Below, piece after piece: positions 16,041-24,504 of a stretch of DNA of 33,781 nucleotides (position 1 is the first letter of the stretch; each line of letters opens with the position of its first letter). Under the pieces are notes generated by a model. The model had not been told where the DNA came from, did no database searches, and saw nothing but the letters and a program-made list of their open reading frames with translations. Made by a program: the position numbers and the translations under genes. Source of the DNA: Phycisphaeraceae bacterium (lineage in GTDB: Bacteria > Planctomycetota > Phycisphaerae > Phycisphaerales > Phycisphaeraceae); the NCBI GenBank assembly GCA_028284155.1, contig JANQSF010000144.1, positions 1 to 33,781 of the forward strand. The letters are read 5' to 3'.

Positions 16041-16070
16041 ATTGTATTCGTCATAACCGGACGTCCGGTT
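16041..16070 (-). promoter_or_regulatory. Promoter candidate with overlapping palindromic operator upstream of the C39-like gene
   Basis: On the minus strand TACAAT (16041-16046) makes a good -10 element. A perfect 16-bp palindrome, AACCGGACGTCCGGTT, covers 16055-16070 where the -35 region would lie. A dimeric repressor site overlapping a promoter has this geometry. The -35 hexamer itself is weak. The palindrome could also be a hairpin ending the thioesterase transcript, but no T-run follows. Confidence 0.35.
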
Positions 16071-16120
16071 TGATTACCGGCCGATTATGCAGGCAGATCG
16101 GGGTAAACCACCGGGTCGGA

Positions 16121-16513
16121 TCACCGCCCGCCTATCGAATCGGGTATCGCCCGCACCCGCCCGTCAGCCCCGACGCACGCCAGGGTCGTCTCCGCCGTCG
16201 CCAGCAGGTCGTCGCCGCGCTTGATCTCATACCCGTGGTCGATCCGCACACGCGAGACCTGCGTCACCTTCGCGATGATGGTCAACTCGTCGTCGTAGTG
16301 CGCGGGCGCTTTGAACGACACACTCATCTTCGTCACGACAAAGTAAACGCCCGCCGCCTCGCACTCGCGATAGGTCATCCCCGTCTGCCGCAACAGGTCG
16401 GTGCGCGCCAGCTCCATCCAGATCGGAAACACACTGTGATGCGCGACGCCCATCGGGTCGCATTCGGGGTAACGCACGCGGACGTTGATCTGGATCTCGT
16501 GCAACGTCTTCAC
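16121..16513 (-). CDS. YbgC-like acyl-CoA thioesterase (4HBT hotdog fold)
   Basis: The protein has 130 residues. RYPECDPMGVAHHSVFPIWM (residues 14-33) is the hotdog-thioesterase active-site motif, with Asp19 and the following MGVAHH equivalent to the YbgC D..GVVHH pattern. FVVTKMSVSFKAPAHYDDEL and HGYEI further on fit the family. These enzymes hydrolyse short or medium acyl-CoA or related thioesters. The start is a GTG at 16513; no ATG precedes the conserved part and no clear ribosome binding site is seen. It follows the HEAT-repeat gene by 70 bases with a hairpin in between. Confidence 0.92.
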   Translation of the reverse strand: MKTLHEIQINVRVRYPECDPMGVAHHSVFPIWMELARTDLLRQTGMTYRECEAAGVYFVVTKMSVSFKAPAHYDDELTIIAKVTQVSRVRIDHGYEIKRGDDLLATAETTLACVGADGRVRAIPDSIGGR

Positions 16514-16532
16514 TCAGCTACAGTCGGTATCC

Positions 16533-16568
16533 AAAACCCACCCAAGCCGGGTCTTTCCGAAGACCCGG
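16533..16568 (-). terminator. Hairpin after the HEAT-repeat gene, possible terminator
   Basis: A perfect 9-bp stem (16547-16555 with 16560-16568; CCGGGTCTT as read on the plus strand) has a four-base loop, followed on the minus strand by CTTGGGTGGGTTTT. The T-run is interrupted, so termination may be partial. It stands between the stop of the HEAT gene and the start of the thioesterase. Confidence 0.45.
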
Positions 16569-16583
16569 ATCCCATGCGCCCAC

Positions 16584-18440
16584 TCACCGCGCATCCAACG
16601 TCTGCAAAAAGAGTCCCCGGCGGCTCGTTGTCAACTTTGGCAATGGCGGCAGGTCTTCGCCCGTGACCTGCATCAGCGCCCAGCGGCACGCCCCGCCTAC
16701 GTCGGCCGAGTACGGCTCCTGTTGCAGGTAATGACGCAGTGACGACGTGGCCTTATCCGACTTCATTCGGCCGACCAACACGGCGCTGAAACGGCGCACC
16801 TGGTTGGTCTCGGGGTTGAGCGGGTTCGTGTCGGCCAAGCGTTGCCGGCACAGTTCGACCAGTTGATCGTTCGGACGCCCTTCGTAGAGATAACCCAGCG
16901 CGAAGACGGCCGCGCCACGCGCTTCCGGGTTGTACCCGCTGTCTTTGGGGATGAACTTGCGCAGGTGCGCCTCAGCCGGCGCATACTTCATCAGCGCGAA
17001 CATCTGATGGATGTGCGCCAGTTGGTGGTCGTACGCCTTGGCCTGCCCCTTCGGCACCTTGTAGTCCGGGTCGGACTTCACCTTCGCGACCTCAGCCAGC
17101 CACAGCCGACTCAATCGCTGGGCTTGCTCCAGCACAGCCGGCAGCGTGCCCTCCACCGCCAGACGACGCAACCCGATGATCATGCCCTGACGCACGTCGT
17201 TGCGCGTCGTCGTCTGCATCAACTCAACCATGCGCGGCGCGGCCGGCTCGTGGTCGAGCCGACCCAAGACCACCGCGGCCGTGATCTGCCCCCGCCAACC
17301 GTCACGCCCCAACGCCCCGCCCGCAGCCGAACGCACCGCGTCGTCGAGCGACGGGTCCTTGGCAAGTTCAATGAATTGGTCCCGCACATACCGACGCACG
17401 TCCGTCGAGGCGTCGTTCAACAACACGCCGAGCGTATTGACCGCGTCGGCAGTCCGCTGCGCGATCAATGCCTCGGCCGCGAGGCGGCGAACCTTTGCGT
17501 CGGCGTTCTTCGTCAATGACACGGCCATCGGTGCGACGTGTACGGGGTCGATCGCCAGCAATCGCGCCAACGCGCCGGCCGCGACCGTCGGAGCGGCATC
17601 TTGCGCGAACGACTTCAACAACTCGATCGCCGCCGCATCCGTATGCCGCTTCAGCACATTCACTGCGACGAGGCGATCGATCAGACCCCCGCCAGCCAAG
17701 GCTTGCGCCTTGGCGGTCAGCCCGCTGTCCACAGACAAACCCACCGCGCGCGAAGCGGCCAGCCGCGTTCCCACATCGACCGACTTGTCCGCCGCCAGCG
17801 TCACGAGCGCGTCGCCCGCCGCCGCGTCCCGCCTCGCCGCCAACGACGCGATGGCCGACCGCCGCACCGCCCGTTCGACATCTTCACCCGCGAGCCGTTG
17901 CCGCCAGACCGGCAGCGCCGCGTCGTGTTCCCACGCCGCCAACGCCGGGTCGACCAACAGCGTCACGTCACGTCGGTCAGCGAGCGTCCACTCCTGCGAC
18001 GCCACCTTCGTCGACCACGCCAGCAATCGGTCCGCGGCTGCGCGGTGATCGAGCGCGATCAACGCGTGCGCCGCCGCCAACCGCAGCGCCGCCGGCTGAC
18101 CTTCCTTGTCCAACTCGCGCAGCAGCGTCGACGCTGTCGACGTCAATTCCTTCATCCCCATCCCGTTCGCCCGCGCAATCGCCAACGCCGCCCGACGCCG
18201 CGTCTCCGCATCAGGCCGATCCAACGCCGCCAACCAAATCTCCTTCAACCGCGGATCGAACACCGACTCCCGCCCGCCGTCTTTCAACAACGGGTCGCGA
18301 TACATCGGCCAATCGATGTCACGCTCCGCGTCGTAGCGGTCGAGTGGCTGGTCAGCCAATGCACTCGACGGCGCATGCGCCCAACTGATCAAGAAGAGGG
18401 CGACCCAAATGGGTGCCTGTGAATAAGCGAAGCGTTTCAC
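16584..18440 (-). CDS. Exported HEAT-repeat protein; start codon inside a REPIN-like repeat
   Basis: The protein has 618 residues from the GTG at 18440. The signal peptide is VKRFAYSQAPIWVALFLISW followed by AHAPSSALA. The mature part is a long alpha-solenoid of HEAT-like units (for example AAGALARLLAIDP, VRRLAAEALIAQR and TDVRRYVRDQFIELAKD) to about residue 600. No catalytic motif is seen; such proteins scaffold complexes. Further upstream the frame stays open to 18614, but that part is a translation of two hairpin repeats and is unlikely to be real. The first eight residues are encoded by the left arm of REPIN-like element B, so the repeat supplies the start codon. The gene follows the ABC permease in the same direction. 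No ribosome binding site is visible. Confidence 0.78.
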   Translation of the reverse strand: MKRFAYSQAPIWVALFLISWAHAPSSALADQPLDRYDAERDIDWPMYRDPLLKDGGRESVFDPRLKEIWLAALDRPDAETRRRAALAIARANGMGMKELTSTASTLLRELDKEGQPAALRLAAAHALIALDHRAAADRLLAWSTKVASQEWTLADRRDVTLLVDPALAAWEHDAALPVWRQRLAGEDVERAVRRSAIASLAARRDAAAGDALVTLAADKSVDVGTRLAASRAVGLSVDSGLTAKAQALAGGGLIDRLVAVNVLKRHTDAAAIELLKSFAQDAAPTVAAGALARLLAIDPVHVAPMAVSLTKNADAKVRRLAAEALIAQRTADAVNTLGVLLNDASTDVRRYVRDQFIELAKDPSLDDAVRSAAGGALGRDGWRGQITAAVVLGRLDHEPAAPRMVELMQTTTRNDVRQGMIIGLRRLAVEGTLPAVLEQAQRLSRLWLAEVAKVKSDPDYKVPKGQAKAYDHQLAHIHQMFALMKYAPAEAHLRKFIPKDSGYNPEARGAAVFALGYLYEGRPNDQLVELCRQRLADTNPLNPETNQVRRFSAVLVGRMKSDKATSSLRHYLQQEPYSADVGGACRWALMQVTGEDLPPLPKLTTSRRGLFLQTLDAR

Positions 18441-18490
18441 AGTATTGACCGACCAATGCCGTGAAACGCTTCGCTTATTCACAGCCACCC
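18411..18490. repeat. REPIN-like inverted repeat B
   Basis: Core arms 18417-18440 and 18461-18484 are perfect 24-bp reverse complements around a 20-base loop (68 bp). With one mismatch the match extends to 18411-18440 and 18461-18490. Each arm begins and ends with GTGAA/TTCAC, a weak internal palindrome. The left arm overlaps the start of the HEAT-repeat coding sequence. Confidence 0.85.
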
Positions 18491-18505
18491 AACGGGCACA
18501 CCCCC

Positions 18506-18578
18506 CGTAGGTCAGGTCATCGACCTGACACCGACCCACTGAGAACGACCCAACGTCAGGTCGATGACCTGACCTACG
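18506..18578. repeat. REPIN-like inverted repeat C (73 bp, GTAG head)
   Basis: Arms 18506-18529 and 18555-18578 are perfect 24-bp reverse complements around a 25-base loop. From outside inwards each arm reads C, GTAG, then an eight-base palindrome GTCAGGTC, three bases, GACCTGAC. A GTAG head followed by a palindrome is the described structure of RAYT-associated REP sequences. It lies 21 bases from element B in the same spacer. Confidence 0.88.
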
Positions 18579-18654
18579 TGCCGAATCAATCTGTTTCTTC
18601 GCGTGCTTCAACATCTTCGCGCCTTCGCGTTAAATCTGGACATCAACAACGCCC

Positions 18655-20439
18655 TCAACTCGGCCGAGTCAGCCGCCAGGTCTGCACCGCCAACACCGCC
18701 AACGACAACACCGCCCCGCCGCCCATGACGTACCAGTTGCCCGGCACGAGTTGGTATTCGCCAAACCCCGGCGCGTCGATCAGGCTCAACGCCGCGGCCA
18801 ACGGGTTGAACATTAACGCCGTCTCGACCGTCTGCGCGCTGAACGGCGCGTCGCGTCCGAGCCAGAACAGCATCGTCCCAGCGACGAGGCCGATGACAAA
18901 CGTGTAAGCCGTCGCCGTCGCCGCGGCCGTGCGCTTGAACAGGCTGCTGATCGCCGCCGAAGCGAACAGGACGAAGGCGAACGTCAGGCCGAGACTGATC
19001 AGCACGTTCTGCACACGGTACGCCTCGCCCGACGAGATCTTGATGATGATCACGTAGCCGGGCAACGTCGCGGCCAACAGAAGCACAAGCATCCAGATCA
19101 CGCTCAGGAACTTGCCGAACAGAATCGAGAAGGCTGACAGCGGCGTCATGCGCAACAGGTCCCACCCGCCCGACTCGCGTTCGGAACTGACCAACCCGCT
19201 GGCCAATGCAGGCGTGACCAACATGACGATGCCCATCTGCAACACGACCATGATCGCGCCCAGCGTGCCGACGCCCCAGTGCACGGTCGCGCGCGTCGCG
19301 GCCAACATCAATCCGAGCGACGTGATCAGCACGACGCCAATCAACCGCATCATCCAGTGGCCACGCCCGAAAACCCGGCAACGGAACTCCTTGACCATCA
19401 CCGGGTTGATGAATGGTTGAATCAGCCCACTACGCGACTGCGGGTCGAAAAAGTAGAGGAACATCAGGGCACGCAACACGCGCGTCTTACCGCCTTGGTC
19501 TTGCGTGATCTTGCCGGCCGCGCGCGGCCGATCGAGCATGCGGCCCCGAAATCGCTTGTACGTCAATCCGAGGCAGACTAGCGTTCCGAACAACGCAAAT
19601 ACGGCGTACCGCGGCAGGTCGTTGCCGTCGGTCAGCAGTCCCTGCGACATGAAGTCGCCGTGGCCGAGCACCTGCATCATCGCCGCGATCGGCGACATGA
19701 AACGGGTCACGTAGACCAGCACCGCGCCGACGGTCAGGATGACCGTATAGGCCGGAATGCCGATCGCCGGCGGGATCATCTCATACGTGTCGTCGCGCGC
19801 GACCTGAGGCAGCGTGCCGAGGTGATCGATGAACGCACCCGGCGCCAACGGCAACTGCGCCTCGGGCGAGATGAATTGAATCAGCACGAGCGGCAACACG
19901 GCGATGGCGAGAATCACACCGAACGTCAACCGCAACGCCGAGTCGCTGTTGCCCGCGTAGCTGCTGATGAGCAACGCCAACGACGCGTTCTGCAACGCGA
20001 GCAGGCTAAGCACAAGATAGACCTGCCCTAACTGCGTCAGGCTCACGCCGCCCATCGCGTAAACCGCCGCCGCGGCCGGCAGGCTCAACACGAGCAGGAT
20101 GGCGGCGAACCCCATCGCCGCGACAAGTTTGCCAAACAGAATCGACCCCGGCCCCATCGGCGAGTTGAGCAACAGTGCAAGCGTCCCCTGCTGCTTCTCG
20201 CGCACCACCGTCGTCGCCGGGAACACCGCGACGAGCACCATGATGCCCACCAACGCGCCGTAACCAAACACGCGCAACACCTGCCGCGACTGCCGGAACG
20301 ACAACTCGACCCGCGCATCCGTCGGCCAATACAGCAACACCAGCCCGGCCAACGCCACCGCGAGCAACACCTGCACCGCAAGCGCACGCCGCGTACGGAG
20401 CATGCCGAACAGTTCGCGTTGGATGATGGGATTGGGCAT
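18655..20439 (-). CDS. ABC-2 type permease, two transmembrane units in one chain
   Basis: The protein has 594 residues. The first half (1-300) has six or seven hydrophobic segments starting after NPIIQRELFGMLRTRRALAV and includes TTVVREKQQGTLALLLNSPM, typical of ABC-2 permeases before their third helix. After a basic linker (about 295-325) a second unit starts at NPVMVKEFRCRVFGRGHWMM and repeats the pattern with SSERESGGWDLLRMTPLS. Two fused half-permeases could form the whole channel. With the ATPase just upstream this makes an ABC-2 transporter; the substrate is unknown. The ATG at 20439 has no ribosome binding site, and the preceding bases belong to an inverted repeat. Confidence 0.9.
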   Translation of the reverse strand: MPNPIIQRELFGMLRTRRALAVQVLLAVALAGLVLLYWPTDARVELSFRQSRQVLRVFGYGALVGIMVLVAVFPATTVVREKQQGTLALLLNSPMGPGSILFGKLVAAMGFAAILLVLSLPAAAAVYAMGGVSLTQLGQVYLVLSLLALQNASLALLISSYAGNSDSALRLTFGVILAIAVLPLVLIQFISPEAQLPLAPGAFIDHLGTLPQVARDDTYEMIPPAIGIPAYTVILTVGAVLVYVTRFMSPIAAMMQVLGHGDFMSQGLLTDGNDLPRYAVFALFGTLVCLGLTYKRFRGRMLDRPRAAGKITQDQGGKTRVLRALMFLYFFDPQSRSGLIQPFINPVMVKEFRCRVFGRGHWMMRLIGVVLITSLGLMLAATRATVHWGVGTLGAIMVVLQMGIVMLVTPALASGLVSSERESGGWDLLRMTPLSAFSILFGKFLSVIWMLVLLLAATLPGYVIIIKISSGEAYRVQNVLISLGLTFAFVLFASAAISSLFKRTAAATATAYTFVIGLVAGTMLFWLGRDAPFSAQTVETALMFNPLAAALSLIDAPGFGEYQLVPGNWYVMGGGAVLSLAVLAVQTWRLTRPS

Positions 20440-20453
20440 GGCGGGAAAGCAAG

Positions 20454-20559
20454 AAAACAGGAGAGCAGGAAAACAGGAAATGTGGTGAGACGTTCATTCA
20501 AGAGCGACCATACGCATCAAGGTATCTCCTGCTTTTCTGTTTTCCTGATTTCCTGTTTT
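20454..20559. repeat. Imperfect inverted repeat spanning the ATPase-permease junction
   Basis: Arms 20454-20480 and 20533-20559 match as reverse complements at about 24 of 27 bases and are built from AAAACAGGA/GCAGGAAA units. The right arm encodes the last residues of the ATPase, while the left arm fills the leader of the permease gene, where a ribosome binding site would be expected. Confidence 0.6.
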
Positions 20560-21554
20560 GACGCGACAGCGTCCACATGCATCAACTCCACATCCCGATC
20601 ATCCCGCTTCGTCACCTGCATGAACGCGTCCTCCAGGTCCTGCACGACCTCGCGAAACTGGGCGACGCCCGCGCCGGCGTGGACGAGTTTGGTCAGCAGT
20701 TCGACCAGGTCCGTGTCGTCGCGGTCGGTCGTAAAGCGGACAATCCCCTCGTGGTCGGACGTCGTGACCTCGGCTTCCTCACCGTAATGCTCGCTGATGA
20801 CACCGGCCGCGGCGTGCAGTTTGTCGCCCGCGCTGCCGGCCAACTGCGCCTCGAACGTTCGGCGTTGCGTGATCTGCCGCATGATCTCGTCGAGGCCGCC
20901 GAACGCTCGGAGCTTGCCGTGCGTGATGATCGCCACCACGTCGCAGATGCGCGACAACTCGGGCAGGATGTGGCTGGTCACAATCAGCGTCTTGCCCATC
21001 TCCGCCAGGCGGAGCAGGATCTTGCGCATCTCGATGCGGGCCGACGGGTCCAGGCCGTTCGCCGGCTCGTCCAGGATCAGCACCTGCGGGTCGTGCAGCA
21101 GCGTCCGCGCGATCCCGACCCGCTGCTTCATGCCGTGCGACAACGCCTCGACGTACCGGTCTTTCAGCCAGGTCGTGCCGGTGACTTCCATGACCTCGTC
21201 GATCCGCGCGCCGCGTTTGCCACGGTGGATCTTGAACGCCGCGCCGAAGAAGTCGAGGTACTCGCGCACGCGCATGTTGTCGTACGAGCCGAACGTGTCC
21301 GGCATGTAGCCGACCAGTTGCTTGATCTTGCGCGCTTCGGTCACGCAGTCAGCCCCGCAGATCGAGGCCGAGCCTTCCGTCGGCTTAGCCAGGCCCACCA
21401 GGATCTTGATCGTCGTCGTCTTGCCCGCGCCGTTCGGCCCGATGAAGCCGAGGATCTGTCCCTTTTCGAGGTGGATCGACAGCCCGTCGAGCGCCGTGAA
21501 GTCGCCGTAACGCTTGGTCAGGTTGTCGGTCCGCACCACGTGGGTGTCGGTCAT
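20517..21554 (-). CDS. ABC transporter ATP-binding protein (ABC-2 exporter type)
   Basis: The protein has 345 residues from the ATG at 21554, chosen because GGAG lies six bases upstream; a GTG four codons earlier overlaps that site. Walker A is GPNGAGKT (39-46), signature LSHGMKQR (138-145), Walker B VLILDEP (158-164), and the H-loop His is 195 in IVTSHIL. The Q-loop position reads GYMPD, with no Gln. Residues 230-330 form a C-terminal extension typical of multidrug or gliding-type ABC ATPases. It powers the double permease downstream. The last dozen residues (KQEIRKTEKQEIP) are encoded by an intergenic-type repeat and are probably not part of the ancestral protein. Confidence 0.95.
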   Translation of the reverse strand: MTDTHVVRTDNLTKRYGDFTALDGLSIHLEKGQILGFIGPNGAGKTTTIKILVGLAKPTEGSASICGADCVTEARKIKQLVGYMPDTFGSYDNMRVREYLDFFGAAFKIHRGKRGARIDEVMEVTGTTWLKDRYVEALSHGMKQRVGIARTLLHDPQVLILDEPANGLDPSARIEMRKILLRLAEMGKTLIVTSHILPELSRICDVVAIITHGKLRAFGGLDEIMRQITQRRTFEAQLAGSAGDKLHAAAGVISEHYGEEAEVTTSDHEGIVRFTTDRDDTDLVELLTKLVHAGAGVAQFREVVQDLEDAFMQVTKRDDRDVELMHVDAVASKQEIRKTEKQEIP

Positions 21555-21581
21555 GTCGTGCTCCACTGCTTCTCGTTCAAA

Positions 21582-23984
21582 CTACGGCCGATCCAATACC
21601 GTCCCGCTCAAGTTGACTTCGAAACGCGTGACCTGCCACATCGCCGTCGCGTCGCCGCCGGGCGACGACGACACGGTGATCCCCACGTCGAACGCGCCGT
21701 CCGCGCCGACCGCCGACTGCAACTGCGGGATGTCGATCTCGACCTCGCCGATCGGGTTTTCCAGTTTCTTCAATTCACGTCGCGTTTGACCGTCAAAACA
21801 AAACACCGTGACGACTCGCCCCGGCGCACGGAATCCCAAAATGATCTTGCCCGATTCGACGCGCATCGGCCGAACGGCCCGCGGTACGAAGAACCGTCGG
21901 TACGACGTGCCGCCGTGCGACAGTTCAAGCCACTGCCCGTTCATTTCGTTGCGCAGGCTGAGCGTCGAGCGGCGTTGCTTGTCGCGCAGCGATGTCGAAT
22001 CGATCAGCGCCGCCGGCACACTCACCTTCTGCCCCGGCTCGGCCGGCTCAATGCGGATCGGCACAGCCACCAGCGCGTCGCCGCGGCTTTGCGCGCCATC
22101 GAGCGCCGACACGCCGACGTCGGCCGGCTCCGCCCAGCCCAACAGCGTCGGCTCGGCCGGATAGCCCGGGCGATCCAACACCGACGCGTAAAACGCCTGA
22201 CGCTGCCGCTGCTGATCATTCAAAACGGCGTCGGCCAAGTAACGCCCACCGTCCAGCGACTCCCCGCCCGTCCACGCCGCATCGCCCTTGGGATTCGCCG
22301 CCAACCGACCCTCGGGCGTTGCGATCAGTACGTCGTTGAACGACGTAAACCGACCGGCCCGCAATGTCACGTCCAGACCGTTCGGCCCGAACCGTCCCAC
22401 AGCCGACACGGGCTGGTCTAATCGAGTGACATGCTCGAACTTCACGCTGCGCAGCCCGCCCGCGACGGCCTGCAACCGCCGCCACTCCCAACGGTCCAGG
22501 TCGCTGCTGACCAGTCGCAGGTTTCGCCCGCTGTCGCCCGCGTCGGTCGGCCAAGCGACGCCGCCCGCCGAGCCCGCCAGGTTAGCCGGCTGATCGTCCG
22601 GGCTATACAGCGCGACGATCGACTCGACCACCGCCTGCCCCTGGTCCGGCGCGACCTGCACCCACTGCGTCTGCGCGACCGTGGCCGGCACCTGCTGACG
22701 CGACGTCGCGCCGATGACCAGCATCGCGCCGGCCGCGACAATCGCCAACCCACCGCCGAGCAGCGGCAAACGCTCCAACCGATCTCGCCGGTGCAGCACG
22801 ACACCGACCGCCAACAACAGGACGCAGTAACCGACCATAATCGGCATGACGGTGATACGGTCGGCGATCTTGTAGCCCACCTGCGCGACCGTGTGCTGCT
22901 GCATCGCCGCGTCGAGGCTCGCCCCGACCGGCGGCGGGCGGTTGAACCAGTTCGACAGTTCCACCAGCGCGCTGTTCGCGTCGGGCTGATCCTCGACCTG
23001 CCGCCAACCGCGCGGGTCGAGCGTGGTCACCAACATCCAGCCGTTGCCGATCGGTCGACGCATCGCCGCCGGCCAACCGTTGACCGTTTGCAGCACCTCG
23101 AAACCCGGCGCGAGCACGCGCACCTGCTCGATCGGCACCTCGTACTCCAACGTCAACGGGTCGCGCTTCGGGTTGGCGGACTCGATCGTGAACCGCGGCA
23201 ACTGCACGCGGTCGACCGGCTCGATCGACCAGTCGTCGAGCAACAGACGACGCATGAAGTCGTTGTCAACCTGGTCGAGCATCACCCACAGCCGCCCGCC
23301 CGAAATGACCCACTGCCGCAACGCGGCGACCTGCGCCGCATCGAGTTCCGGGTTTTGGGCGGTCAGCGTCAGCGTATCGAGCGCCTGCCAACCCAACGCA
23401 ATCGCGGGCGTGTCGCGGGCCGTCATGTAGCTCAGCCGACGGCTCAACTCAATGCCCGTCCGCATGGCCACGGCCGTCTGAATCGCCACGTCGTCTTCGG
23501 TATCCGACAGCACGCCGCCCAGCCAGTTGTCGCGCGCCGTCACGAGTAGGCCGCTGCTTCGGCTGAGCTGCGCTTCGCGGTCCGAGTCCGAATCGACATC
23601 GAGCAGCAAGCCTTCGATGCTGAATGCGGTGGCCTTCTTCGGTTTGCCGTCGTCGTCCGCATCGGCATCGGGCCGCTCGACCCGTGGCGGCCGAACGGGG
23701 AACCAGACCCGCCGCGAACTCTGCGGCGGCAGCCAGACCGGCGTCGCGAATTGCACACGCGGTGCGTCGTCAAACGACAACGCCACCATCAAGTCGACCG
23801 CCTCGTCCGTCGGGTTTGCGACCGTCGCGCCGACGACGCCCCAATGGTCTCCCTTGTATTGCCCGATCCCCGCCGCGCCGCCCGCCCCGCGCAAGGTCGG
23901 TTTGTCCTGCCCCGCCGCGACCGGCGCAACGCTCAACACGAGCAACGCCACCAACAACATGAGCAAATAACGCTGCGGACGCAT
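21582..23984 (-). CDS. Exported/membrane accessory protein of the ABC-2 system (GATase-like and beta domains)
   Basis: The protein has 800 residues from the ATG at 23984, supported by GGAG eight bases upstream. The signal peptide covers about 1-25. A beta-rich domain (30-130) is followed by a region (about 190-330) with a GATase-like pattern, LDAAQVAALRQWVISGGRLW and GNGWMLVTTLDPRGW. Two membrane helices lie at about 378-397 and 409-427, then a long beta-rich tail with no known motif. Similar large proteins accompany ABC-2 ATPase/permease pairs in planctomycetes and recall the GldG side of gliding-type ABC systems. It is the first gene of the operon, 27 bases before the ATPase. The exact role is unknown. 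Confidence 0.75.
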   Translation of the reverse strand: MRPQRYLLMLLVALLVLSVAPVAAGQDKPTLRGAGGAAGIGQYKGDHWGVVGATVANPTDEAVDLMVALSFDDAPRVQFATPVWLPPQSSRRVWFPVRPPRVERPDADADDDGKPKKATAFSIEGLLLDVDSDSDREAQLSRSSGLLVTARDNWLGGVLSDTEDDVAIQTAVAMRTGIELSRRLSYMTARDTPAIALGWQALDTLTLTAQNPELDAAQVAALRQWVISGGRLWVMLDQVDNDFMRRLLLDDWSIEPVDRVQLPRFTIESANPKRDPLTLEYEVPIEQVRVLAPGFEVLQTVNGWPAAMRRPIGNGWMLVTTLDPRGWRQVEDQPDANSALVELSNWFNRPPPVGASLDAAMQQHTVAQVGYKIADRITVMPIMVGYCVLLLAVGVVLHRRDRLERLPLLGGGLAIVAAGAMLVIGATSRQQVPATVAQTQWVQVAPDQGQAVVESIVALYSPDDQPANLAGSAGGVAWPTDAGDSGRNLRLVSSDLDRWEWRRLQAVAGGLRSVKFEHVTRLDQPVSAVGRFGPNGLDVTLRAGRFTSFNDVLIATPEGRLAANPKGDAAWTGGESLDGGRYLADAVLNDQQRQRQAFYASVLDRPGYPAEPTLLGWAEPADVGVSALDGAQSRGDALVAVPIRIEPAEPGQKVSVPAALIDSTSLRDKQRRSTLSLRNEMNGQWLELSHGGTSYRRFFVPRAVRPMRVESGKIILGFRAPGRVVTVFCFDGQTRRELKKLENPIGEVEIDIPQLQSAVGADGAFDVGITVSSSPGGDATAMWQVTRFEVNLSGTVLDRP

Positions 23985-24106
23985 AACGGGCTCCGGGGTG
24001 CGCGGCCCCATTCGGCCGCGGCGCGGGGTCGGATCATACGGGAATCACCGCGCGACCGACACCCGGAGCCCGATTTCCTGATTCACCCATATCGAAAGGC
24101 CAATAG

Positions 24107-24128
24107 AAAAGCCCCGGACGCACCGGGC
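24107..24128 (-). terminator. Rho-independent terminator of the small frameshifted gene
   Basis: On the minus strand GCCCGG, a five-base loop and CCGGGGC (one bulged base) are followed by TTTTC. It stands about 70 bases after the stop codon at 24196. Confidence 0.65.
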
Positions 24129-24195
24129 ATTCGGCGGCTGATCCCGCGACGCGACAGATGGGATCCCACCAACGCCGCCCCATCCCGCCGTGCGA

Positions 24196-24443
24196 TCAGT
24201 CCGTCACCTTCTCCTTGATGTCCTGTCCGGTTTCCTTGATCTTGTCGCCGACCTGACCGGCCGTGTCGGTCACTTTGTCTTTGCCGCGTTGCGCGTCCTG
24301 CTTGATCTTGTCCTGGTCCACACTCAGTTCGACGTTGGTCTTGCCGTCGTCGCGGATGTCGAAATGGAGAACCAGTCGAGGTAGAAACCGAGGCCGATCA
24401 CGCCCGCGATCAACAGAATGACAACGATAAGTGCCTTTTTCAT
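24196..24443 (-). pseudogene. Small membrane protein gene broken by a one-base frameshift
   Basis: From the ATG at 24443 (AGGAG five to six bases upstream) the frame reads a membrane anchor, MKKALIVVILLIAGVIGLGF, then YLDWFSISTSA and stops at 24324. A second frame, without any start, continues with DDGKTNVELSVDQDKIKQ and a charged helical tail with three KIK/KVTD-like repeats, ending at 24196. Restoring one base near 24344-24360 joins them into an 82-residue protein reading ...STS-x-DDGKTNV..., a layout I associate with short planctomycete anchored proteins. The spacing (248 bases) is one short of a whole codon count. It could be true decay, a programmed frameshift or an assembly error. The function is unknown. 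Confidence 0.7.
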
Positions 24444-24504
24444 GGCTGCTCCTTTCAGGTGACGGTCAGCCAATGCTACGGGTCAGCCAATCCCCGCAAA
24501 CGCG

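Noticed and set aside
18411..18578. CRISPR array.
   Set aside because: The repeats are inverted pairs of two different sequences, not direct repeats with regular spacers, and no cas gene is present.
18441..18614. N-terminal extension of 58 residues of the HEAT-repeat protein.
   Set aside because: It is only a translation of two hairpin repeats and would precede the signal peptide.
20577..23549. Plus-strand open frames of 614 and 372 codons opposite the ABC ATPase and its accessory protein.
   Set aside because: The minus strand carries clear Walker motifs and a signal peptide there; the plus frames look like shadow translation.
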